This document shows, one piece after another, positions 1-12,200 of a DNA stretch of 64,000 nt. Position 1 is the stretch's first letter; the number at the start of each line of letters is the position of its first letter. Both the position numbers and the translations under genes were made by a program. Source of the stretch: Leguminivora glycinivorella (Eukaryota > Arthropoda > Insecta > Lepidoptera > Tortricidae); the NCBI RefSeq assembly GCF_023078275.1, contig NC_062998.1, forward strand, positions 19,667,916-19,731,915, given 5' to 3'. The notes under the pieces were generated by a model, which did not search any database, had not been told where the DNA came from, and saw only the letters and a program-made list of their open reading frames with translations.

Positions 1-108
1 AAGAAGTGAAGGCTTTCTTTAGGTTGCTCTAGATTCTAGAAAACAATAGAAACATTATATAACATTTTGGGTCGTATGCACTTCGATTGATTGTTGTACT
101 TGTTCCAG

Positions 109-297
109 ATGAACCACGCATGCCGCGCGCTCACCTACATGCTCGAAGCCTTGCCACGCAGCAGCGGCGCCGTGGCGCTGGCCGTGCCCACCTTCCTCGA
201 CAAGCTGCAGGCCATCACCTGCATGGACGTGGCCGAGCAGAGCCTCACCGCGCTCGACATGCTCTCCCGCCGCCATTCCAAGGCCATCCTGCAGGCG
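109..297 (+). CDS. Trip12: TRIP12 exon 1 in window (Armadillo region)
   Basis: Acceptor TTGTTCCAG, donor GCG|GTAAAC, 63 codons, phase 0 to 0. It starts [13 protein letters not shown] and ends [11 protein letters not shown], the most conserved Armadillo stretch of TRIP12. The ATG at 109 is an internal Met, not the start codon: the frame enters from an upstream exon outside the window. Confidence 0.95.
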
Positions 298-3200
298 GTA
301 AACCACTTTCTTTATTATAACGTCATGTTTAACCTACAGTCAGCAACAAAACTACGAATACACCCAAAGTGCAAAAATTTTTATACATACATACAATTTC
401 ACCCGCATCAATCAGCAATCACGTAGGCAGAGCACATGAACTACTCAAGTTTCAGTGCCACTCTTGGCAAAAAGGGGTTGAAAGAAAACGAAATTGTGAC
501 AATGCAGTGACAGGTTGCCAGCCTCTCGCCTACGCCACAATTTAACCCATATCCCACAGTCGACTTCTACGACACCGGAAGAAAGGGGGTGGTGACATTC
601 TTAACCCGTCACCACACGGGCAAAACGGCACGGGTTTGTTGCTGACTGTACATCATTCACTAAAATGCTTTGTCCACGCATCTATATGCTGACTGTACAT
701 ATTCGCTGAATACATATGCGTTATTACGCCTCTTTGATTCTCCTTGGATTGCGACACGTGCCTCAGTGAGAATGCTTATTTAGATGAACGGACCCCAAGG
801 TAGATATACTGGCCGGTTCAATTTCTTTTTGTCACTCATTGTCATGATTTTGGTCACCCGACCCTTTGTCTTATAAAAAAAATAAAAAATTGGTCGCACT
901 TAGCATATTAGTATAACGTAATAAAAAACATTTCGTCTGACAAAGTGTTGCTCCCATTTAATTGTCCTGTAACCTGGCTGATGGAACAGGATAACAACAG
1001 AACAAGTTGACCCACCCCATTAGCCATACTAAAGATATGCTGTTGCTTACAACCGTCCGGTTAACCATTGCGTCAGGCGTTTGCCTTACTGATTACCATA
1101 GCGATGCATGCATCTTGACCCTGACGTATGTACTAACGTGGAACACATGTTTATATTCATCAACATTCTACTAAATATGTTCGATTCTTTACGCATTGGG
1201 TCTCACTACTTTCTTGGGCTGTTTAAACATATATGCTTCTTAATAGACAATGGACACGCGTCCTAAATTATTTAATTATTTTTTAGCGCGGAGTGTCTGC
1301 GTGCCTGACATATCTGGACTTTTTCTCAATCAACGCCCAGCGAGCTGCGCTCTCCATAACGGCAAATTGCTGCCAGAATCTGACCCCTGACGAATTCCAC
1401 CTCGTCCGGGATTCGCTGCAGCTACTTGCTAACAGGTAACACTATGATAAAAGATCTCATTTTCTACACGTAATATCTTATCAACGAAAAATTGTTAAAT
1501 GTGATTAAAAAATCTTGATTACAATTTATTTTTGTTGTTTGGCAACAGACTGACCCAACAAGACAAGAAATCAGTGGAATGCGTGTGCCTCGCATTCTCG
1601 CGGCTGGTGGACAGCTTCCAGCAGGACCCGGCGCGCCTGCAGGAGATCGCCACGCCGGAGCTGCTCACCAACCTGCAGCAGCTGGTGAGTGCAGCGTCTC
1701 TATGTGTTGTATCGTCCGAGACAGACTGACAACAAGATCACAGTATAAGGACGACTCAGTAATGAATCTCCGGCAGCGGCGACGCGATCGGTATTTGGCT
1801 CTCTCGCACGCGCCGCGCGCGACACGGCACGCAGTACGGCGCGTACTGACGCGACCGGCATCATCCGGTTCCGCGTGTACTCTCTGCACCGCGTGGCTCA
1901 AAATTTGTTAGAAGAATTGTTACTGGTTTTATACAAGACTCAAACTATAAACTTACGGGATCCTTTTAATATAGTATTAAATACACGTTTGTCCCAACTT
2001 GACTAATAAAGTTTGCTCAACTTTACTTTCGTCAAATTAATTACTGGACAAAATTATTTTGTCAACTAATTTGTTTAGAAAAAAAATGTTTCCTTAAAAA
2101 CACATCATGCAAAACCACTTTTTGACAAGTGTTTTAACATGATTGTTTTCATTTACCGAATTTCATTTCCCAAACAGATTTTAACAACTACTTACACGTT
2201 TGCTTCCCACAAACACTTTTGACGAAAGTAGCATAATTATGACGAGTCCAATAATCTTTAAAAACCTAAACATAGCCTAAAAACCTAAAAGTAGGTTTAG
2301 GTTAGGTTGAAATTGCGACCCCCACACAAAACTGTTGCTAAGAAAGTAGGTTTAGGTTAGGTTGGAACTGCGACCCCCACACAAAACTGTTGCTAAGAAA
2401 GTAGGTTTAGGTTAGGTTAGAACTGCGACCCCCACACAAAACTGTTGCCAAGAATGTAGGTTTAGGTTAGGTTAGAATTGCGACCCCCACACAAAACTGT
2501 TGCTAAGAAAGTAGGTTTAGGTTAGGTTGGAACTGCGACCCCCACACAAAACTGTTGCTAAGATAGTAGGTTTAGGTTAGGTTGGAACTGCGACCCCCAC
2601 ACAAAACTGTTGCTAAGAAAGTAGGTTTAGGTTAGGTTAGAACTACGACCCCCACACAAAACTGTTGCTAAGAAAGTAGGTTTAGGTTAGGTTAGAACTG
2701 CGACCCCCACACAAAACTGGCTAAGAAAGTAGGTTTAGGTTAGGTTAGAACTGCGTCTCCCACACAAAACTGTTGCCAAGAATGTAGGTTTAGGTTAGGT
2801 TAGAATTGCGATCCCCACACAAAACTGTTGCTAAGAAAGTAGGTTTAGGTTAGGTTGGAACTGCGACCCCCACACAAAACTGTTGCTAAGAAAGTAGGTT
2901 TAGGTTAGGTTAGAACTGCGACCCCCACACAAAACTGTTGCTAAGAAAGTAGGTTTAGGTTAGGTTAGAACTGCGACCCCCACACAAAACTGTTGCTAAG
3001 AAAGTAGGTTTAGGTTAGGTTAGAACTGCGACCCCACACAAAACTGTGGCTAAGAAAGTAGGTTTAGGTTAGGTTAGAACTGCGACCCCCACACAAAACT
3101 GGCTAAGAAAGTAGGTTTAGGTTAGGTTAGAACTGCGACCCCCACACAAAACTGTTGCTAAGAAAGTAGGTTTAGGTTAGGTTAGAACTGCGACCCCCAC

Positions 3201-6200
3201 ACAAAACTGTTGCTAAGAAAGTAGGTTTAGGTTAGGTTAGAACTGCGACCCCCACACAAAACTGTTGCCAAGAATGTAGGTTTAGGTTAGGTTAGAATTG
3301 CGACCCCCACACAAAACTGTTGCTAAGAAAGTAGGTTTAGGTTAGGTTGGAACTGCGACCCCCACACAAAACTGTTGCTAAGATAGTAGGTTTAGGTTAG
3401 GTTGGAACTGCGACCCCCACACAAAACTGTTGCTAAGAAAGTAGGTTTAGGTTAGGTTAGAACTGCGACCCCCACACAAAACTGTTGCTAATAAAGTAGG
3501 TTTAGGTTAGGTTAGAACTGCGACCCCCACACAAAACTGGCTAAGAAAGTAGGTTTAGGTTAGGTTAGAACTGCGACCCCCACACAAAACTGTTGCTAAG
3601 AAAGTAGGTTTAGGTTAGGTTAGAACTGCGACCCCCACACAAAACTGTGGCTAAGAAAGTAGGTTTAGGTTAGGTTAGAACTGCGACCCCCACACAAAAC
3701 TGGCTAAGAAAGTAGGTTAGGTTAGAACTGCGACCCCCACACAAAACTGTTGCTAATAAAGTATAAGTTCCTAAGTTGCTAATAAACTGGCTAAGAAAGT
3801 AGGTTTAGGTTAGGTTAGAACTGCGACCCCCACACAAAACTGTGGCTAAGAAAGTAGGTTTAGGTTAGGTTAGAACTGCGACCCCCACACAAAACTGGCT
3901 AAGAAAGTAGGTTTAGGTTAGGTTAGAACTGCGACCCCCACACAAAACTGTTGCTAAGAAAGTAGGTTTAGGTTAGGTTAGAACTGCGACCCCCACACAA
4001 AACTGTTTCTAAGAAAGTTGGTTTAGGTTAGGTTAGAACTGCGACCCCCACACAAAAGTGTTGCTAAGAAAGGACTGCGACCTTCCTACCTACTCCATTT
4101 TTACCATTTTAGTATGCAATTGAGATAAAAAAAACAATACAGTATTTCGTTATCCATATATTTCATGAATATATTTTAGGAAAAAAAAAATAGATGAATT
4201 GTAATTACACCTTCATTCTGCAACACACATGCAATTACACCTATAAACATATTATGTAGAAAACTGTCAACATAAAGTGAACCGTAACTGCTAAATAATT
4301 GATTTCCGCGGTACATAATATTATAGTAAACAAAATTGGATTATCTATTTCCAACAAAATATTTTGTAATGTGAATTGGCTAGTTATAATAATTAACTGA
4401 AAGAGAACCTACCTACAAATATCTCGACGCGTTATATTGTAGATGTGATTGAGGCGTGCTTAGATATTTGTGAGTCGTTGTTTATATATATTTGATAGTG
4501 ACTCGACAACATAAATAAGTAGAATAACCAAACTTGGATTACTTCCAACAATGTTTTTAAGCAAATTTATGACAGTTACTTAAAAAAAAATGATTAGAAA
4601 TGTTTATAATCAACTACAAAAAATACAGTGTTTATAAACGCGCGCGTTTCTTATAATTTCAAATTTTTTGCGATACACATTAGTAATTTAATTTCGGAAT
4701 ATTCTGATTTCAGATTCAAAATTCTCTCAATTCGTTCGTCTTTATCTAAATACTTTCTTTTTTTCGTTTGTGGTGGCGTACCTAATAATTTCATCTGTAT
4801 ATCGCAGATCCATTAATTCCTTAATCAATCGGTAAAATCCAGGGTGGTATCTGTCAATTAGAATATTTATTTTACGATGCCATGCCTCAGCTGAGTTTGA
4901 AGTTCGTGGTATTTTCATTTTGTCAACGGCATCGCAGCTCCAAAAACTCGGCGGATATCTAGCCTGCGTTTTCCATGTTCCACTGACATAATTTTCCTCG
5001 AACCAATTAGCGAGGGTCTTCCAGTCGGGGTCATTGATAGTTTGTAACAATTTATTAAAATATGCGATAATGTCAGCTTCTGGCAAAAAAGCCAGTGCCA
5101 ATAGACACTTAACCTGATTGTTAAATGTAATATCAGAGCCGTACCTTTTTGATAATTTCATATCTTGAAGTTGTCTGAAAAAAAAAATTAGGTAATTATA
5201 AAATTGCACATTATTACTATCAAAGTCCTACTGGGTGATACGAACTGCTACAAACACATTGCCTTTCCTTAGTATTTTTTTTTGGTTTATAGTGAAATAA
5301 GTAGACAATTGTAGTATCATTGCAAAATAAGTACCTGTTTATAATTTGGCCCAAGTGGAAAAAACAGCCTTGTAGTAGAACATCTTCAAAACACGATTTT
5401 ATGCTTGATATGACAGCTTTTTCAAAGTCGATGACACACACTTTTGGGTTGATATGAATATTATTCTCTTGTCCATACTGTACAATCAATTCGAACATAA
5501 TGTCATAAGTTCGTTTATCTTTGTTTGTACATAAACAAAAGCACAATGGAAATGTTTTTTGTCATCACTTAAGAGGGGGTAGAGCAGGGAGAATTTTCAG
5601 AATCTGTCAAATTACCCCATTACACACACAAACACCCTTCACTCACACTACCTCAATTTACTGTGAAAGGTCAGTGACCCTTAATTTTTTTCAAGAGTGT
5701 TATTTTGAGTTTGTAGTCAACTACTGACCTCCTTTGAGAAATTAAAACTGTAAAAAAGGTAGCATACAAGAAGACAGAGAAAAAATACGCATCATCTAGC
5801 TTTCCTTCTCTGTTCATGTCTCATGTGACTTAAATTTACCTAAATATGTAGATAACGTTCCTTATTCAATTGATTGTTTATCTAGGTGTATTTCAAATTA
5901 CATTGCACTTCATTTTGCGTTACTTTTCTATACTTAGATTAAAAATCGTCAGCCTGCCTATCCCCGCAAACATTATTCAAAGACGTGTGTGAAGGGCTAA
6001 AGGCCGATACCTCCAGGCAGACAATTATGGTCGCGTGATAAATGATAAACCATCAGCCCTATCACACTATTTGTAAGTGCGATAGGGACGGCCCGATGTT
6101 ATACCATTTATCGCGCGACCATGATTGCCCTGCCGGTCTTCGGAGGCCTGTGCTGTGCATTACGTATATGCGGGGTGTATTAAAGACTAACAGATAGGTA

Positions 6201-9200
6201 CTTTATTCTTTTTGGTCGTTAGGTTTTTTATCAATTTATCATTTATTTTGATACAAAAATAAAGTATGTGTATAAAATAAAAACCTAATGAATAGAGTAC
6301 AGCTAGCAGCAGTCATGTCAGAGACATAAAGAAAGACAGGGAATATCGACGCATATCTTATCTTATCCAATACTGCCATCGGCATCTGCATCAGACTCTT
6401 GATCTTACCCAATTTCCGAGTCCCTTCTCTTAATTTCAGTTCCTTGAGTTGAAAATGTTGAAACTCATACTTAGTATTAAATAAACCACAAATACATATA
6501 AAAATCACAATATAATTTTAAATTATGGCTTAGGCCCTGTACCAGTTGCAGTCGCCACGTCTGTAAAGCCCCTTGTAGTTTCTTTTAAATGGAAAAATAC
6601 CTAGATGTCATGTCATACACATCTGTGATGTAACTGAAAATTAAAAAACATCGCTTAGAGATAAGGTTCAAATTAGCATGGCAAAAAATACAGTGCAGTC
6701 AAAATACCATCAAAATACGAAAAAGCATATGTCAATGTCAATATCACTGCCGTATGCCGTATTTCAGGCCATAAGGGCTGTTTTCTCAAATATGAAAAAA
6801 TCTCAAAAGCAGAACTTTAAATAGTATTTTATGCAACAGGCGTTTAAAGGAGATCAAAAAAGACGAGTGGCGTGGGTAACAATTTGAGGCGAAGCCGAAA
6901 ATTGTTATTAAGACGCCACGAGTATTTTTTGACTCAGTTAAACACCGTTGCATACAATACTTTTTCTACGACCATGCACTTAGTTGTTAATAGGTTTCTC
7001 GAATAACTTTCGTGAAATTCACACTGTTTCCTGTATTTTGACGCAAAGGTTTGCACTGTCAGCTCAGCTGCCCAAAGCCTTCCCGCGCACGCGCGCCGTA
7101 TCGTTATAAGGCGTTGCCATGGTTACAGGGCCAAACAATGCGTTTTCAGTTTTTTCGATACTGCGCGCATGCGCGGAAAGCCGGCGGACACTGGCTTTGG
7201 GGAATAGACTTTTATGTAGGGTTTTAAAGATCTATGCACGACCCTGTAAATGACGAATAATAGTTCGGGAGTAGAAAAAAGACTTTCTAGGAAAATTATT
7301 TTGAACTTGATAGGTAGAACAATTTTTAAAAGTTGTACAAAAAAAATCTGAACTAAGTTTGTAACTATATGAAAAGCATTTTTTATTTTAGATTGCATAT
7401 TTTATATACATATTATCGTAACGAATTTTCTTTCAAATAAAAAGAGAATTATTAGAATAGGTTGACGGTGTCTACCGTAAACTGGGGTTACATTGACCAA
7501 TTTGGGAATTTAAACGTAACGTAACTAAGGAAGAAAAAAAATGGGACCATCAACTTTTTAGGGTTCCGTAGCCAACTAGGAACCCTTATAGTTTCGCCAT
7601 GTCTGTCTGTCCGTCCGTCCGTCCGTCCGTCCGTCCGTCCGTCCGTCCGTCCGTCCGTCCGTCCGCGGATAATCTCAGTAACCGTAAGCACTAGAAAGCT
7701 GAAATTTGGTACCAATATGTATATCAATCACGCCAACAAAGTGCAAAATAAAAAATGGAAAAAAATGTTTTATTAGGGTACCCCCCCCTACATGTAAAGT
7801 GGGGGCTGATTTTTTTTTTCATTTCAACCCCAACGTGTGATATATTGTTGGATAGGTATTTAAAAATGAAGAAGGGTTTACTAAGATCGTTTTTTGATAA
7901 TATTAATATCTTCGGAAATAATCGCTCCTAAAGGAAAAAAAAGTGCGTCCCCCCCCTCTAACTTTTGAACCATATGTTTAAAAAATATGAAAAAAATCAC
8001 AAAAGTAGAACATTATAAAAACTTTCTAGAAAAATTGTTTTGAACTTGATAGGTTCAGTAGTTTTTGAGAAAAATACGAAAAACTACGGAACCCTACACT
8101 GAACGTGGCCCGACACGCTCTTGGCCGGTTTTTTCAGTCTTTTCCTGCTAAAAAGCTAACAAGGTAACAAAATAAGTGATATCAGGATTATTGTTTTCTG
8201 TCACAATGCCTGCACGTATGAAATGTTTCTTTTTAACCCAGTGGTTGACTGGTAGAGAATGCCTTAAGGCATTATGTCCACCATTTGTACTTATTTTTTT
8301 ATGTGCAATAAGGAATAAATAAATAAATAAATAAATAAAATAATGTACGCAGAAAAAAACGATGTGATCAAACATAAACTGACATTGGGGTTACTTTGAT
8401 ACACTATATATTTTTTTTAATGATAATCGAATGTAATCCCTTACAAAAGTATTTTATGTCAAGAAAAGATAAAAAAAAAAATGGTTCGCAGTCAAATATT
8501 ACAACTCTTTAACGCTATTTTGGGGTTACTTTGATCAAGAATAAAAATTAACATCTTCGAAAAACCAACTTTTTTTGCAATTATTTCAATATTTATCACA
8601 AGAAGCGATCAAATTATCAGCCTCAACAAGTACCGTGACAAAATCAGACAATAATTAACTATGTGTCATTATGGTCAATGTTACCCCATGCAAGTGATCA
8701 AAGACACCCCACAGAGTAAATCATTACTTAGTAGTAAATACCTAGTTTGACTTTATGATACAAAATTCAATACAATGGTATAGCTAAACACATTTCTGGC
8801 AATATTCACTGTGAACCTTTTACTTTAATACCCACTACGTTAGTTTATAAGTTTATTTAAACATGAAAAATAGCAATAAACTATGCTTATATTTTGACAC
8901 GTTATCCGCACTGCCCACGACCATACTTACTTATTCACCGCGTCAGAGCACCATCTAACTATAAAGGTTGGTTAAGGGTTATCATAATATGTGTAGATTT
9001 CATTACCGACCACTCATAACATATTTAATCCTTATTTTTTGGTAAAATAAATATAATACGCTCGTGACAGGTCATATTTTGTTCGCAATCCGAAAGAGTC
9101 AACCCTTTTCCCTATTCACCCCCTTCCCGACCCTATTCACTCCAACGTTAGGGTGAGCGAAAATTACTAAATAAAACGACATATTTTCAAAGACAAACCG

Positions 9201-12200
9201 AAGTTCACACTGCCGGAAGATTTTTTTGTGTAAAAAATTAGCATGGCACATATAAAAAAACGGCTATCGACGTTCAAAAGTCGGTTTTGGCCCAATTCAC
9301 CATACATTACGTTAGTTATACCCGTTCCGACCCCATGAACCCAAAATCTTCAGAAAACGATGTACTATGTAGCCCAATTTTATTTGGTATTTTGGAGGTA
9401 ACTAGTAAAAATAATTTAGTTTTACAATTGTGCGAAAATAAATTCTCATCTGGCCGGTTTTTTTAACCTGGCCTGGTGGCCTAGTGGTAATAACGTTAGC
9501 TGCGTAAGCTGAAGACCCGGATTCGATTCCCGGCTCAGCCACCGTGGGCCTTGTCGTTTTTTCTTTCGTGTATGATATCTATTTCAATATATGTATGTAT
9601 GTATGTGAACACTTTATTGTACATAAGACAAGTTATGATGTACAAAGGCGAACTTATCCCTATAAGGGATCTCTTCCAACCTTTGAGCGAATTGAAAATG
9701 TATTATTTATATAAACTTGAAAAAGAACAAATCAAAAATGATTCAATAAAATAATTTTATTTCTTCCCTAGTTGTATAGTTTCATACTTATGATTTTTAT
9801 TTTAAAGTAATCCGTCTATATTATAGCAACCATGGGTGATTTTTGCGGACTTAAGTAGAAACGTGGAGGTAGACAGAAGTGTGATTAACATTTCTAAGTG
9901 TTAATTTCTTGTATCTAGTCTAACTACGAAGCAATACATTGACGTATAAATTGCGTCCATATACAGAGAGGTCATTCATAAAAATACCACTTTAGGTAAG
10001 TTATTGTATACAATGTGACAAGCATTGACCACACATCCCAATTCACCCCTCTTCCGACCCTAATCAGCCCCTTCGTAAACCTATTCACCCCTTTGCGACC
10101 CGATTCCCCCCATTCCTGATCCCATTCACCCCTCAGGCCGCGGATATTTATTCATCCCGTAAAAATTCCCCAACACAGTTGCATCGCTTTCTTCATGAAA
10201 ACCATTATAAAAATGAAAATATGTCTTATGATTTTCTGTTATACATAAACTTTAGAAGTGAATACACATTCAAAAGGATAATGAACGATTAAAATGAGTA
10301 AAAATCCAATAAATTTGAACGTCAACTTTGACAGACATGAAACTGTAAATAAAAATGTGTGGCTTGCACATTTTCACTGTAATTTTAAATATGTAACACA
10401 TTTTTTTTTAGTAACATATTGTGTATAATACTTTTCATTCAACAGATAACTGTTATTGGCCTAAGACTATGTAAAAATACCTATGTAAGTTGAATATTTA
10501 CGGCTGTTGTCCTAAATACCAATAATAATAATAATAAAAAGTGTGTTTTTGTGTATTTCTTACGCTACATTAAAATCATGTACAATGAAGAACATCCAAC
10601 GAATTAATATACTATCTAAATACACGGATATCAGCATGAACTGTCAAACGGCGATAAGTGCATTGTGAAATTTGTGAAAATGTTAACGAGGTCACGCACC
10701 AAAGCGGCACAAAGAAACGCACGCCCACCATCCCCGCCCGCCTCGTCCAGCTCCCCGTCCGCATCGTCGTCGGGCGACGAGTTCGCCACGGCGCCCGACA
10801 CCGATGGGTCCAGCGACGAGAGCGGGCCGCCGCCGCCGCCGCCGCCACCACCTGCGCGACGAGGGCGGCCACCGCTGCCGGCACGCTTGGGGCCTGCGGG
10901 ACATCCTGCCCCGCCCACGGCTCCCGCTGCCGGTGGTGTAGTGCGTCGCATGACATGGACTCGAGAAATAAACGAGAATGTCATGCGCGCCTATTACGGG
11001 GCCACAGAGGGGGGAACCCGGCTATCCGCGTACCGTTCGAGAATGCTGCCTCTGTTTCAGGCACTCGAGCCATCCACCACCGTATCGGAGCAGCGGCTAT
11101 CGGATCAGGTGCGCGTCATTCAGCGGTCAAAGCGGTTGGATGACGCCACACTTGATCGGCTCCGCCAGGAGGCTCTCGCTACTCGCGCGGACCCTGCCTC
11201 GGGGCGGGATTTGCCCGCCATGTCGCCGGACCCGGTGCCCGAACCCGACCTGGCATCGGAGGCGCCGCGGGTTGATTCCGGTAACGACGGCGGGGACTTC
11301 GCGAGTCAGAGCGAGAGTGAGCCTGCCAATGAGCAACTGAGGAGGTCTTTGGAAGAGGCGATTACGCAGTATCGCTCCACAAGCAATCCTAGGCCACGAT
11401 TACCACGTCTGCCCATGAATAGACGCAATCTAGCGCTAATAGGAGCCTTAAATGCTTTACTAGATCCATATATGCGGACTAGTAAAGATCTAGATGATAC
11501 ACACTCGATCATGTACTGCGGGGCCATCGCGGCGTGCCGTGTTGCTCGAGTCAAGTTTCCGGACGCTGACCGTGCAACTAGGACCGCCGAAGGTGTCCCT
11601 GCATGGCAAGTACGGATCGAGCGTCGTATCAACTCGTTTAGGACTCTCATTGCAAAGCTGATCTGCTTCAGAGGGGTAATAATCGCCCCCGAGTAATGCG
11701 CTTTGTGAACCAGGCGTTCGCGGGGACGGACATCAGGCCCCGCGACTATTTGGCCAATGTCACAGAGCGCATCGACTTCCTGAAGCAGAAAGTCTATGCA
11801 TGGGCAAGCCGTATTCGCCGCTACAGAAAGCGTGTGGACCGATTCCAGCAGAATCGTCTTTTTCAAAGCGACCAAAGGAAAGTATACCGAAGGTGGGAGG
11901 AAACCGACCCTCGTGTGTCTGACGTGCGGCTGCCGGATGTTACTGCCATGTCTGATTTCTGGCGTAGCATCTGGTCGGTGCCCGTCGAACACACGGAGGG
12001 TGAGTGGATGACCGTTGTCGAACGCGAGTGCGAGAGCATCGAGCCTATGGGGGCTATCACCATCAGCCCCGACGACGTAAGTTGTGCTACCCGTACGGCC
12101 CAGAACTGGAAAAGTCCTGGACCGGACGGATTGCACAACTTCTGGCTAAAATGGTTTCGATGCTCGCACTCGCATTTGGCAACGCAATTTCAACAAGCCC

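Larger units (their letters stand above)
5581..7555. other. Left part of the 12-kb insertion, no gene
   Basis: AT-rich. Contains two hairpin MITEs (6014-6132 and 6826-6960) and a fragment near 6665-6720 resembling a MITE end seen in the serpin intron (TTCAAATTAGCATGGCAAAA). I see no coding potential. Confidence 0.5.

Noticed and set aside
2280..4075. True telomere or CRISPR array
   Set aside because: Units are 55 bp with only two to three TTAGG motifs each, inside a gene intron; there are no unique spacers as a CRISPR array would have.
9471..9545. A genuine tRNA gene
   Set aside because: A and B boxes are good, but the acceptor stem does not pair well and the segment runs into a SINE/LINE-type tail.
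10612..10984. Arg/Ala/Gly-rich minus-strand frames over the retrotransposon start
   Set aside because: GC-rich coding sequence leaves shadow frames open; the plus frame has recognisable retroelement domains.
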